Shown one piece after another: positions 36,867 to 47,880 of a DNA stretch of 64,000 bases (the first letter of the stretch is position 1; each line of letters starts with the position of its first letter). The stretch is from NCBI GenBank assembly GCA_001510575.1, contig LNGK01000003.1:1603755-1667754 (forward strand), given 5' to 3'. The notes under the pieces are model-generated. The model did not search any database. It was not told where the DNA came from and saw only the letters and a program-made list of their open reading frames with translations. The DNA comes from Knoxdaviesia capensis (lineage: Eukaryota > Ascomycota > Sordariomycetes > Microascales > Gondwanamycetaceae). Made by a program: the position numbers and the translations under genes.

Positions 36867-37463
36867 TACGTTGTACAGAGCCTGGCCGCGCTCGCCCAGG
36901 GTGACGATCTGCAGAGAGGCCTCGGAGCCCTCCTCGATGGGCAGGTCGCTGGGCAGGGTCAGCTTGGGGAAGCAGTAGTCGCCGGTGCCGGTGGCGTTGA
37001 TGAACTCGGGGGTCAGGCTGATGTTGAAGTTGGAGGCGTTGGCGCCCAGGCCGAGGTTGACGAAGATGTACGTCCAGCCGTGGTGCAGGCCCAGCTTGAG
37101 CGAGCCGCCGGTCAGCGGCCACTCGGTGCGGGTGGTCGATTCGGACACGCCGGCGCCTGGTTGTCACGAGGGGTCAGTCAGGGACATGGGGCCAGACGCG
37201 CTTGGAGGCCCCGGGCCCCGGGGTACACCCGCGGTCGCCACCAGGGATCGCCACCGGGGGGCCGAGTCGAAAAACAACCAACACAGCCAAACAGGAAGAG
37301 GCACAGAAATCAGGGGCCACTTACAAGGGTACTTCCACTGCGAAAAGCCGGTCTCGTTCGTCAGAGTCAGCGAGTCGGCGCGCCACTCAGGGTACTCGAT
37401 GCTGTAGTGGGCGGAGGCGACGGAGGCGGCGACGAGGCCGGCGAGGAAAGTCCGGGACACCAT
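36503..37463 (-). CDS. BIM1-like (X325) GPI-anchored copper protein
   Basis: Three minus-strand exons, 37463-37325, 37156-36870 and 36748-36503, join as YP-C-AGVSES and GQALYN-CADIKF to give 223 residues. A signal peptide (residues 1-18, ending ASVASA) exposes His19 as the first mature residue, the histidine-brace hallmark of LPMO-like copper proteins. A second histidine is available in GLHHGWTY (His71/72), and Asp145 in CADIKF matches the Asp that replaces the axial aromatic residue in X325 proteins. The core GLHHGWTYIFVNLG and the EFINATGTGDYCFPKLTLP block are typical of that family, which binds Cu(II) without polysaccharide oxidation. Cryptococcus Bim1 works with the CTR1 importer in copper uptake. 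A Thr/Pro/Ser linker and a hydrophobic C-terminal tail (AGMFVAAFAAVFAAGLSM) indicate GPI anchoring. Intron 2 contains a 40-base GA repeat. Confidence 0.92.
36823..36863. repeat. (GA)n microsatellite inside an intron
   Basis: About twenty GA units, wholly inside the second intron (36749-36869) of the BIM1-like gene and only a few bases from its splice donor. Confidence 0.95.
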
Positions 37464-37643
37464 TTTGAAGGATAGATATATATATATATGTGTAAAAAGA
37501 CACTGTATATTTCTGTATGTGGCAAGTATGACTTGACGGCCGGAGTTGGGAAGGTGTGAGGAGAGAGGTGACCAGCGAACGGGTTGGACGGGCAGGAAGA
37601 AGGAAGAGAACGGGAGCACGGAAAGACAAGCGGGCGGGATTGG

Positions 37644-37650
37644 CTTATAT
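37644..37650 (-). promoter_or_regulatory. TATA-like box of the BIM1-like gene
   Basis: On the minus strand ATATAAG lies about 185 bases before the ATG and is followed directly by CCAAT. The position suits a core promoter, although CCAAT normally lies upstream of TATA. Confidence 0.45.
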
Positions 37651-39261
37651 GGTATTTTTCTAAGCAGCCGTCCCTCACTCAGTCGGCCGGGGAAGGAACC
37701 CACAATCGTCGCATTCCTGCTCACTCTTTCCCTCCTCCCCCCAAAAAGGTCCCAATTGCGTCCGTCCACGCTCCTTCCCTCGCTTGCTCTATCCACACTG
37801 ATCTCTCCATCTCTCTCGGCTGCGGAAAGCACGCCTGGCCAGTCTCTTCTCGGTCCAGGGCAGTTGGAAGAGGCGGGGGACCCAGCTTCCAGAGCGCGCT
37901 TTGAGCAAGAATTCCCAGGGACGGACGGAGCATGGGTGGGTCTTGGAGTATACAGTATCTTGCGCTGGAAGCGAGCTTGCGGCGCTAGCCGGCTCTTCTT
38001 GTTATGCTTGTTTTCTGGCGTTTTCTCGGTTCCCCCCCACGGGTCGGTCGTACATAGCGGGAGACATGCCTTGGTTGACGAGAATAGTGGCTCGGAGAGG
38101 TACGTTGCATGGCCTGCTTGACTTGGAGTTCCACAACGATAGAGAAAGCAGCAGATCTCTCATTTACATAGCTGTTCAGAACAATAAAGTCTTCTCTCCT
38201 CTGACACTCTCTTCCTGTGAGTTCCCCGTTCCCGTAAGAACACCCCCCTCCGAAAATGCCGGCCTGTCGTTGCACCAAGCTTAGATTAACCCTAACCCTT
38301 ACCCGTAGGGCACGCACAAACCCCCCCCCCGGGACATTTCTCATAGCGCCACACTAAACCCCTGCTCAGGGACACACACCTCTCCAAAGTCCCGTCCGCC
38401 GCAACCCGCTATGGGAAAGATACATGTGCACCAGCACGCCGGCCCCGCTGGCCAGGAACCCACACCACCAACCCAACCCAACCTGGGCAATCCACAAAAA
38501 TGCAGAGACGTCGAGGGTTTTTGAGCCGGTTTGAGCAAGTTTTTTTTTTCTTATTCTTATTGTGTGTCTCTCTCTCTCTCGCTCTGCTTTTGCTTTCTTC
38601 ACGGCCGTGTCTCTGTTCGTGGGATGCCGTCCAGTTGACGCCATCCATTCCATGCCCAGCCGCCGCCCAACACCCCGGCTTCCCTTCCCTCTCTGCGTTT
38701 GGCTCGTGCTGGGGCGTTGAAAACTTGCTCACCCCGTGCGTCTGTGCAGCTGTCCGTGTCCATCGCCGCGTGCAAACTCAGTCACATCTCCTTGCTGGAG
38801 GGGGTTGGAGGATAGCCACCGGGTCACGTCACGGGGAAGGCCGAGATGAGCGCGCGCAAACCGACAGAGCCAGACCCGGAAAACTTGCTCGTTTCGTCTG
38901 TGCTCTTCCAGGCCTCTCCAAATCTCCGACGCTCCCCGCGGTCCCATGCTCGGACATTAGATTGTGGTGTTCTGTCTGTGATGCTTCGCCCTGGGCAGGA
39001 TCAGAGAGCAAGCGAGGTGTAAATCACGTTGCAGATCATTTTGGGTGCCTCTCTTCTCCACATCCACATTCTTACTCTTGTTCTTGTAAATTGCTATCAG
39101 AGCCGCCTATGAGAACATACTGTACATATACACCTAACAAGATGGGGACTAGATGAAGTTAGGTGCAGCTAGTGTGTAGTCGAACATCAAGAGGTCTTAG
39201 TCGCGAATGAGATGTTCTTAGTGCATGAACAATAACATTAGCCCCATAATGACTTATATAG

Positions 39262-39278
39262 CCCTAACCCTAACCCTA
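39262..39278. repeat. Short interstitial telomere-like repeat
   Basis: CCCTAACCCTAACCCTA, nearly three units of the fungal telomere sequence. A related array (TTAACCCTAACCCTTACCC) lies about 1 kb to the left at 38287-38304. Confidence 0.8.
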
Positions 39279-40055
39279 TCATGAGCACTACTCACATATA
39301 TTCTCTAGGGAGACAGGCAATGAAGCCGCACCTAGCCAGGGAATATCTTATATTCGCACAGAAGAAAGACTGATTAGACTCGACAGCACTGAACAAAGAA
39401 CACTTAGAATATACATAAAGGGCTGCTCAACAATTACTAAAGAAAGCTACCTGCCATTCTTTGATGGCAGGATCACAAAGAAGCTGCAGGCAGCCTCGTG
39501 AAACAGCCCAGAACAAGGCTGCACACACAGACAAAGGGATACAAGAGACCAAATGCTCAAAAGAGACTACTGATAATGGAAACAAACTTCATATTGTTTC
39601 GCTTATTGCTACAACCCATGAAAAGAACCCTAATAGACCATAGGGCAGCCAGGAACACATAGTAAAAGGAAGAAAAGAAACAGTGGACTTGACCGAAGAG
39701 CTAGAGAATGAGAATACAGAAAGTAAAAGTCCCAGCAAATCAGAAATCCTTGACATGAACCGCAAAACCCCCCCATTGCCACAAGCAAAACCCCCCATCC
39801 CAGACTAGAAAACTGTCCATGCCGATAAAAAGAAAAACGAGGCAAATGAAAAGAAGACTCCCGTAACCCCGGTCCCGAAGAAAAAACAAGAAACGTGAGA
39901 GGATATCAGACGTTGACGCCAGAGATGAACTCAAAAAGCGAGGTGAAAAGACCCATGGAAAGAACCCGAAACGCGAAGAGAGTGAAGAATACAGAGTGAG
40001 AAGTGAAAAAGAAGGAACATAATACAAGGCAAGAAGAAGCCTTTGCTTGCTTGAT

Positions 40056-42497
40056 TTACTTCTCCGTGGTCTCCTCGGTCTTGTCGGCATCGGCAGTCTC
40101 GGCGGCGGGAGCAGCAGACTTCTCTTCGCCAGTCTTGTCGGCCTCAGTCTCCTTGGCGGCCTCAGACTCGGCAGCGGGGGCCTTTTCGGTTGCAGCTTCA
40201 GTGGCGGCCGGCTCGGTTGACTCGGCCTCCTGGGTATCCTTCGCAACAGTCTCCTTCTCAGTGTCTTCACCGCTAGGGGGCTTCGCGCTTCCCTCCTTGG
40301 TCTCGGTGGTATCGGCGCCAGACGCAGCCTGGACTTCAGTCTGGGTCTCGGTGGCCTTGGAGGCACTCTCACTGGTCTCCTCCGGAGCTTCGGCAGTAAC
40401 GGTCGCGACGGGGGCGGGAGCATCATCGGCTTCCTCCTTGATAATCGTGTTATCAGGATCATCCATGCCGACATCACCGTCGGCATCGACGGCAGTCGCA
40501 GGCTTATCGGCGGCAGACGAATCGGCGGCTTCATCCGACATGTTCTCAGTGGTGTTTGACGAAGGCTCTTGCGCGTCGAGAGTGGCAGCTTCATGCTTGG
40601 TTTCAGAGGCATCAGCCATGGCAGAGTCGGAGCTCTCCTTCACACCCGCCATGCCAACATCTTCATTCGCAGGCACGGGTTCATCACGCAGAGAGCTTAG
40701 GATGGCTTCCGGGACATCGGTCGGCATGGTGATGTCGTCCTCGGTGTCATCAACGCCATTGGACGCAGTCGGGGCGCCGTTGCTGGCAGGAACGTTGCCG
40801 AGAGTCTCGTCAGGCTTCGACGAACCGTTGACGGCCGATTCATCGACGTCCATCTTCTCGCCAAAGCTGGTGAATCGGCGCTTGTTATCCCTGCGGCGGA
40901 AGATACCGTTGGCGCGCTCCATCTCCTCGTTGTCACTGTCTTCATATTCGGCCTCGTGCTGGCGCTTCTTATCCCACCGGCGTTCGGTCATGCGAACGTC
41001 CTTGTTCTCATCTTCGTCGAGATCGTCGAGCTCGGCTTCCTCTTCGTCGGTCATGCCTCCGAGGGGCTGGCGGGGAACGTCTTGCATTTGGACCGAGGGA
41101 GCATGGCCGGTGTGGCGAAGATTGTCGGTAACCGCAGCCAGGATCTTGTTCAGGTACTCGGGGCTGTTCGAGTTCTCCATGTTCGAGGCACGCACATCCA
41201 GGTGGAAGTCAGGTGCATAGTATTCGTAGTATTCGTTGTAAGGGAGCACCGGCTCCATCTCCTTGCCGACAAGGACACCAGTTTCGAACGCCCACGTGCG
41301 GGCAACATTGCGCATGGTATAGCCACCACCTCCGAGGACCATGGTCGGGAGGTTGAAGCTCTTGACAAAGTTCACGCAGTTGGCGTGACCGCGCATGCTG
41401 AGATTGAAGCATCCAAGGCGATCACCCGACAGACTGTCGCCACCGCACTGAAGAACCACCGCCTCAGGCTGGTAGAACTCCATAACGCGCGAGATGGTGG
41501 GCTCAAAAACCGACTTGTAGCTGATATCGTCGATTCCGTCGCGAAGGGGGAAGTTGACCGAGTAGTACTTGCCGGTGCCGATACCAATGTCCCGCAGCTC
41601 GCCGGTGCCGGGGAAATATTCGCCATACTTGTGGAAGGACACAGTCATCACCCGGTCGGTGGTGTAGAAAGCCTCCTCAACGCCGTCTCCATGGTGAACG
41701 TCAATGTCGATGTAGAGCACTCGCTTGTGGAAACGCAGAAGCTCGAGGATTCCAAGCACAATGTCTGTTGTTGTGTAAAATAAGTTGCGTGTTAGTAAAT
41801 GCGATACTTGAATGATATAGTGATAAAGCAATAAACAAACAAACAAACAAACAAGCAAACACAACCGGGAGCCCAGCAGTGGAGTTTGTGGACCAAGAGA
41901 GATAGCTTACCATTGACGTAGCAGAAGCCACTTGCTTCGCTCTTCTTGGCGTGGTGAAGACCACCGGCCCAGTTGACGGCGATGTCACATTTCTGGCGGT
42001 TCAGTCTGGCCGCACCCTCCATACTGCCACCAGCGCTGATGCCGCAGAACTCGAACAGCCCATCAAACACCGGGCAGTCATCCCCGACATTATATTTGCC
42101 CTGCTCCTTTTGATACGCATCCATATTGTCGGGGGTGACGCGCTGGAGGAAGTCGATGTACTCATCGGTATGGAACTGGGTCATCTCGCCACGAGTGGCA
42201 GGCTTGGCCCGCTGGGAGAGGGAAAGCAAGCAATGAGTTAGTCAGATGTGTACACACACACATACACACACACACAGGTGATGCAATAGGTGAATGATTA
42301 ACACTAGCACTTACGTATATCTCCATGTCCTTGTACAGGCCGTAGTGCATCACCAGGCTGTGGGCCAGGCGAATGCGATGGGGCTTCATGGGATGACCCG
42401 TGACATAGGCATAATTGCCTATGTCCGAGTCATAGAAGTACGCCATCTTTCTACGCGTGGCGGTATGGAGCGCGATCGAGCTCAGAGTTCCGGACAT
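40056..42497 (-). CDS. rpd3: Class I histone deacetylase Rpd3/RpdA
   Basis: Three minus-strand exons, 42497-42315, 42211-41911 and 41764-40056, join as MEIY-RAKPATRG and CYVN-D-IVLGILE to give 730 residues. It removes acetyl groups from histone lysines in nuclear co-repressor complexes. Visible active-site motifs: WAGGLHHAKKSEASGFCY with the charge-relay His147/His148, the zinc-binding YIDIDVHHGDG (Asp183, His185), QCGGDSLSGDRLG, and GGGGYTMRNVARTW. The catalytic core ends near residue 400. A long acidic tail of roughly 300 residues follows, rich in Glu, Ala, Thr and Asp, as in filamentous-fungal RpdA, where a C-terminal motif is known to be required for growth. The 5' flank is strongly polypurine on the plus strand. 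It is divergent from rpn11 with 1.26 kb between start codons. Both introns contain microsatellites. Confidence 0.97.
41833..41860. repeat. (CAAA)n microsatellite inside an intron
   Basis: About six CAAA units with one variant (CAAG), inside the second intron (41765-41910) of rpd3. Confidence 0.9.
42251..42277. repeat. (CA)n microsatellite inside an intron
   Basis: An imperfect CA tract inside the first intron (42212-42314) of rpd3. Confidence 0.9.
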
Positions 42498-43758
42498 TTT
42501 CGAGATTGGGGGTGAGGGAAAATGGTTAAAAAAAAAAAGAGGTAAGAAGAGGAGAAAGAAGAGTACTGGACAGTCCCAGCGACAAGAAAAATCAGAAGGT
42601 CGTAAAAGACGGAAGAGGGGGGACGAAAAATGTGAAGAGGTCAATTGAGAGAGAAGAAGGTGAACTGAAGAAGGAAAAGTGAAAAGATGAAGGAAAAAGA
42701 AAAGAGGGAGGAAAAGAGAAGATGGGGGAAAAGAAAAGATGGAGGAAGAAAAGATGGAGGAGGAAGAAATAGAGGAAGAAAAAGAGGAAGAAAAAAAAAG
42801 AGCGAGGAGGAAAGCAATTCACGTGAAGGAGATAGAGAACGCGATTACGCTGGCGGTGGGTTGGAGAAAAGATGTTTGACTAAGAGCTTCAAGTCGTCGT
42901 CAAGTTGAACGCGTCGAAAATGGGCGAATCATAGACCTGCGACCATGTCGCCTTCCACATCCGATGCGGGCAGACGAAGTTCAATCGCGATCACGATCAA
43001 CAAGGAAACGATACACGAGAAATAACGATAACCAGGCTTAACGAGAGCGGAACACGTGCGATCAACGGAGGAACGAGAAAAGAAGAAGTGATGCTGAGAT
43101 TCAGCGTTGCAAAAGACATGAACGAAAAGTATCAAGAGATTTCGGCAATGGTAAAGGAGTAACGGTGGTCGTGGAAGAAGGAAGGAAGGAAAATCTGAGG
43201 AAGGAACGAACTCAACTCCAGACAGGGCGTTTGAGCTTTCCTGCGCTTTCGCTCGGCCCTAAATCGCAATTGACCCTGGTAACTGACGGGCGGGAGGACG
43301 CCGTGTAAATATCGGCTGTATATCGGTGCCACAATGGTGAGCTCCAACACATATACCGATATATAGCCGGCCAGATATGCGCCACAGAGAAAGTCACGTG
43401 CCGCAGTCTGTTCCTCCCCGCCACCAAACGCCACCATAGCGCCAAATCCAGGCTGCTTTGGAGGTGCGTCAACCTTTTGCTTCCTAAAGCTGCGTTTTTG
43501 CTGGCGGTAGTTTGTAAAGCTCAACATCAACCATTATTTTTGACCTCCATCACAACATCTAAACACATCTCCAACCCACACCTCGTCACTGTTTTTTTTC
43601 TCCTGCAATTTGAATTCTCATCCCTCTCTTCGTCGACTCGTCATCCATCCTTCACAACCCTAACCGACGACAATCAACCCTCGCACCGGCTTCGACCTTC
43701 CCCTCCATCGATTTCATTCTGCACCCTTACCTCTCCTTGAATTCGAATCTTTACAGCC
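42498..43758. other. Divergent promoter region of rpd3 and rpn11
   Basis: The rpd3 side (about 42,526-42,800) is nearly pure purine on the plus strand. The rpn11 side (about 43,550-43,740) is pyrimidine-rich and contains AACCCTAACC at 43656-43665, about 95 bases before the rpn11 start codon. No coding region is supported in between. Confidence 0.6.
42526..42800. repeat. 275-base polypurine tract at the rpd3 leader
   Basis: The stretch is almost entirely A and G on the plus strand (GGAAGAAAAAG-like words), so the rpd3 sense strand is CT-rich. It begins about 30 bases upstream of the start codon and probably covers the leader and core promoter. Confidence 0.8.
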
Positions 43759-44907
43759 ATGGACCGGTTTCGGAGTCTCCTTGGTGGTGGACTGGGTGGC
43801 TTTGGTGGTCCTGCTGGCGGGGTATGTGCTTTATCTGTGATGTCAAGAGCTTTTGCTGGTTGTTTACTGTTGCTGCAACTGGCTGGCTGCTTCAACATCG
43901 GACCCCCCACCTTGCCTGAACGTCTGCTAACCCTTGGTCATGTTTCTTCCTCTTCCTAGGATAGCGCGACCTTAATCGACAATTCCGAGACCGTGTACAT
44001 CTCCTCGCTAGCCCTGCTGAAAATGCTGCGTCACGGCCGAGCCGGCGTGCCGATGGAGGTCATGGGCCTGATGCTGGGCGAGTTTGTCGACGACTTCACC
44101 GTGCGTGTGGTAGACGTGTTCGCCATGCCGCAAAGCGGAACCGGCGTCAGTGTCGAGGCCGTCGACCCGGTGTTCCAGACCAAGATGATGGACATGCTGA
44201 AGCAAACAGGCCGGCCTGAGACGGTGGTCGGCTGGTACCACTCGCATCCCGGCTTCGGCTGCTGGCTGTCGTCGGTCGATATCCACACCCAGCAGTCGTT
44301 CGAACAACTCACCCCCCGCGCCGTGGCTGTGGTCATTGACCCGATCCAGTCGGTCAAGGGCAAGGTGGTGATCGACGCGTTCCGCCTGATCAACCCGCAG
44401 TCGCTGATGATGGGCCAGGAGCCCCGCCAGAGCACGAGCAACTTGGGCCACCTGAACAAGCCGTCGATCCAGGCGCTCATCCACGGCCTCAACCGCCACT
44501 ACTACTCGATTGCTATCAACTACCGTAAGACGGCGCTGGAGGAGAATATGCTGATGAACCTGCACAAGCACGTGTGGACCGAGGCGCTGGAGATGGAGGA
44601 CTTCCACGTCGAGGACTCGCGCAACAAGGAGCGGCTGCAGCGCCTGGTCGGCCTGGCCGACGGCTACGAGAAGCGCGTGAAGGAGGAGACCGAGCTGACC
44701 AAGGACCAGCTGAAGACCCGCTACGTCGGCAAGCTGGACCCCAAGAAGCATCTCGAGGACGTTGGCCAGCAGCTGCTGGACGACAACATTGTGTCGGTGT
44801 CGCGCCAGATGATCGACAAGGAGTCAACAATGGCCAAGCGCGAAGGCGGCCCGGCCTCCGGAAAGACGGCTGCGGGCGACAAGATGGATGTGGAGGAGGT
44901 CTTATAA
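43759..44907 (+). CDS. rpn11: 26S proteasome lid deubiquitinase Rpn11
   Basis: Two exons, 43759-43821 and 43960-44907, join as GPAGG-DSATLID to give 336 residues, the usual length. The intron has a GTATGT donor, a GCTAACC branch site and a CCTAG acceptor. Rpn11 is the zinc metalloprotease of the proteasome lid that removes ubiquitin chains from committed substrates. The JAMM/MPN+ motif is complete: catalytic Glu54 in MEVMGLMLGE, and zinc ligands His115, His117 and Asp128 in WYHSHPGFGCWLSSVD. The insert residues around Cys122 and the C-terminal helices (DDNIVSVSRQMIDKESTMA) are typical. The protein is near the family norm throughout. A CCCTAA telobox-like element lies in the leader. Confidence 0.98.
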
Positions 44908-45678
44908 GTGCGCTGACATGAGAGAGCGTCCTCTCTGCACCTGTGAGCAATCCTCTTGTAAAGATACATACCTGGGAGGGATACATAGGGAGCCAGGAGT
45001 TATGGGACCCCGTTTCCTACTACTATCATACAGCGGACCATGGATTATTATTTTCATAGTTGATAGCTGACGACTCAACAAATACAATCCAAAGCCATCA
45101 TGATACTCATGACACTTATTTTATGCCTAACTGCCCAGCCTTAGAGTGATACCCGTCAGAACAGGATACAGAGACATCAAAGGCTTGAATGCCATAGGAC
45201 ATAAAGAACATGGTCCATGATTTAGTAGTAAGGCATCTTCTCTTTATATGCTTAGCTCGGCAAACAAAACTACCGAGCATTGTTATAGAATAGAAGATAA
45301 AGATATTGTTCTATTGTTCTCTTTATTCTAACAAAGGGCGAAGGATCCGGAATAGAGTATTCCCGGTGGCTTTGGCTGGACTTGGACAAAGACAAGGTCA
45401 AAGAATGAAAACCTCGAAGGAAGCCTGAAGGTGAACCAGAGACAATGAAGAAGACAAAGACACCTATTTGTACACTCAGGTATAAGTAGGAGCCTGATCT
45501 TCCACCCTAGAGAACTCGAGAATAGGAGAGAAACCACACCTAGATAGAGTTACCTAACACTACCTCCCTACTAACCTAACCCATACCTACTACACTTACT
45601 ATCCTTACCAAAACTACTATACCTACTGTACCTTCTATACCTTCTATACTTTCCATTCGATTCATCTCCAATTCCAAC
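44908..45678. other. AT-rich spacer and CTA-rich leader
   Basis: The left part is the AT-richer 3' flank of rpn11. The final 110 bases (about 45,545-45,655) are low-complexity CTA/TACC words (for example CTACCTACTA, TACCTTCTATACC), a purine-poor leader directly before the next start codon. Confidence 0.55.
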
Positions 45679-47880
45679 ATGTGGAACCCATTTCGCAAGA
45701 CCGCCGATGAGTTTAACTCGGACGTTCGACCGTCATCGAGCCGACAGAGATCGCAGGCACCGGCGGCCGCCACCAGCAGCGACGCGTGGGACTGCCGTGA
45801 AGATCGGACCCAGCAGACATATTACCGCCATGTAAGTAGTGCCCATAGCGACCGCAGCAGAAACGTGCCATTTTTCTTAGAGGCGGAGGGTGCCCCGCGC
45901 GGTGCCACGGCAGTGTCGTCTCGCGGCCGCGACCACGGGGCTAGTCGTCACTCAGGGCAAACTAACACCGGCGGCCAGACTATCAACGTGTTCATGGAGA
46001 CCGAGGTCCGCACGGGCCACACTGCGCGGCGCCCGTCGACCGGATCGCGCGGCGTCGGGTTCATCGAGGTCGGCGACAGTCGCCGCCACGCCACGAACAT
46101 CACCGGCCAGACCATCTACGACCGCCGCATGCAGGAGCTGCCCGCGCTCCCTCCCACCAACCCGAACAGCGACCCGCCGTCGTCCCCGTCGGAGGCCGGC
46201 CAGACGAGCTTCGCCACGCAGCCCCGCGAGCCGCTCTCGACCCGCGACCTGACCGCCGTGCTCGAGCGCATCGGCTTCGTGTGCCGCCACGTCCCGTACG
46301 CGGTGTGCGGGCTCGCCGCGCTGGCGGCGCACGGCTACCGCGACCGCCAGCCGCGCTACGTGCGCCTGATGGTGCCCGAGGACACGCGCGTCGCGGTCAT
46401 GAACTGGGCGCGCGTGGCCGACATGCACATCCCCGCCGCGCACGAACACAGTAAGTATGCGTTCTACATGCAGATCCCCGGCGGCGGCGCCCGCCGCTGC
46501 CCCGTGAAACTGACCGTCGTGCCAGCCGGCGCGGCCACTGTGCGCGATGACGTCGAGCTGACGGTGCCCCTGGGCGCCGAGAACGCCCGCGTGCTGACGC
46601 TCGCGGAACTGACTAACCAGGCGGTGGCGACCTACATGGAGTGCCTGCGGCAGGGCAGCCGCATGCGCCAGGACGCGCTGGAGAGCGATATTCTGTGGCT
46701 GTTGAAGACACTGGCGGAGGAGCCGGCGCCGGAGAAGAAGCTGTCGTCGCTGACGGCACCCCAGGTGTTCCGGCGAGATTTCTGGAAGGCGTTTACTACG
46801 GCGTATCCGGGATCAAAGGCTTTGTTCCAGGCTGCTGGATTCGGTAGCCCCAAGGGACAGAGTACCGCCTCACGGGCTGACCATGCCCGTCCGGCTGTAG
46901 CTCAGGACTCGCGGAGAAACAGGACTGAGAATACCGAACCTGGAATCCGGAACAGCGCCTTCAAGCGGGACCTGGAGGGACTATACCAGCAGAAAGTTGT
47001 CGGACGGAAAACCAGCAAAGATCAAGGTAAGACTCGTGAGGAGGGCCCGTCATTCGGGCGCCGCGGTGCGCATGTAGCAGCGATCGAGAGACACGCATCG
47101 CAGTACGGCGTGATCGAGACGCAGCCACAAGACTGGTGGAACATTGGCGCAGACCTCCCGGGCCTGATGTCGGGGGCTGAAGCCGAGGCGTACCTGCGAG
47201 CGACGGAGCCGAAGCCACTCGCCACCGCACCCAAGCCTACAGAGCCACAGCAGCGTTGGCCCAGACCCGATCACGGTGAGCGCGACAGAAGCCGGCGGCA
47301 CGATGTGGTGGCGGCGGTGGCGGCGGCGGCGGCTCCTCCTGTTCCATCGCGAAACCCGCGCAGAGCGGATTCGTCCAGATCCACACAGAGCCGCCGCCAC
47401 TCGCAGCAGCCGGAAACGCTCCAGCCCATGCGCTACACCCCGGCTGTTGAGCGCAGTCGCACCGGCTCGCGTAGTGGAGACCAGCCCCGCCAGCCTGCAT
47501 CGGCGCCCACCACCCCACGACACCCGCCACCGCCCATTAGCCTTGTACGGACGGAGGAGCGCCGTGGGCGGCGCCACTGGGAGGAGGTTGCGCAGCCGCA
47601 TAGCCAGAGGCAGGCCGAGCCATCCCACCCGCGCGCCGTTCAGGACCCGCCCCGACGGGCCCCGTCAACCTCCTCAACCCCCTCACGACACGGCCAGATC
47701 CCCCAGCGGCGGCCGTCCCAGCCGGACCCTGCTTCCGGCCACCACCCGGACAGCTACGCCTTGCGCGACCGGCGGCGGGAGGTCGATGAGCGGGAGCGGT
47801 GGATGTTTGAGACGGTGGCGGCGATGGAGGAGGAAGTCAGGCGGGATCGGGAGCGCGAGAGACGGGGTGGGCGTAGATGA
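45679..47880 (+). CDS. Large protein with a possible nucleotidyltransferase-like core
   Basis: An open frame of 733 residues from the first ATG. Residues 1-185 are disordered and Ser/Arg/Thr-rich. Residues ~185-385 form the only ordered block: LTAVLERIGFVCRHVPYAVCGLAALAAHG, then YVRLMVPEDTR, a beta-rich stretch (RRCPVKLTVVPAG) and a helical end (SDILWLLKTLAEE, FRRDFWKAF). The opening resembles fungal proteins of nucleotidyltransferase-like fold in which a helix precedes a glycine-containing strand, but I cannot see a firm catalytic DxD pair, so this is tentative. Residues ~385-733 are Pro/Arg/Ser-rich and disordered, ending in a basic charged helix (RREVDERERWMFETVAAMEEEVRRDRERERR). Three splice-donor-like words (45832, 46451, 47027) occur inside the frame. 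A 49-base GTAAGT...TTTTTCTTAG segment at 45832-45880 could be spliced, which would break the frame. Function unknown. Confidence 0.7.
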   Translation: MWNPFRKTADEFNSDVRPSSSRQRSQAPAAATSSDAWDCREDRTQQTYYRHVSSAHSDRSRNVPFFLEAEGAPRGATAVSSRGRDHGASRHSGQTNTGGQTINVFMETEVRTGHTARRPSTGSRGVGFIEVGDSRRHATNITGQTIYDRRMQELPALPPTNPNSDPPSSPSEAGQTSFATQPREPLSTRDLTAVLERIGFVCRHVPYAVCGLAALAAHGYRDRQPRYVRLMVPEDTRVAVMNWARVADMHIPAAHEHSKYAFYMQIPGGGARRCPVKLTVVPAGAATVRDDVELTVPLGAENARVLTLAELTNQAVATYMECLRQGSRMRQDALESDILWLLKTLAEEPAPEKKLSSLTAPQVFRRDFWKAFTTAYPGSKALFQAAGFGSPKGQSTASRADHARPAVAQDSRRNRTENTEPGIRNSAFKRDLEGLYQQKVVGRKTSKDQGKTREEGPSFGRRGAHVAAIERHASQYGVIETQPQDWWNIGADLPGLMSGAEAEAYLRATEPKPLATAPKPTEPQQRWPRPDHGERDRSRRHDVVAAVAAAAAPPVPSRNPRRADSSRSTQSRRHSQQPETLQPMRYTPAVERSRTGSRSGDQPRQPASAPTTPRHPPPPISLVRTEERRGRRHWEEVAQPHSQRQAEPSHPRAVQDPPRRAPSTSSTPSRHGQIPQRRPSQPDPASGHHPDSYALRDRRREVDERERWMFETVAAMEEEVRRDRERERRGGRR

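Larger units (their letters stand above)
37464..40055. other. Intergenic region with telomere-like repeats
   Basis: The left part is the BIM1-like promoter. Two short CCCTAA arrays occur, at 38287-38304 and 39262-39278. A 7-base hairpin stem (CTGCCAT/ATGGCAG) lies near 39,450. The 39.0-40.0 kb part is AT-richer and includes the 3' flank of rpd3. No coding region is supported. Confidence 0.5.

Noticed and set aside
38287..39278. Chromosome end or telomere fusion suggested by CCCTAA repeats
   Set aside because: Arrays are under four units, separated by 1 kb, and flanked by ordinary genes on both sides.
40003..41783. 405- and 275-codon plus-strand frames opposite rpd3
   Set aside because: Ser/Ala/Val-rich antisense readings of the acidic tail and core; the minus-strand deacetylase is unambiguous.
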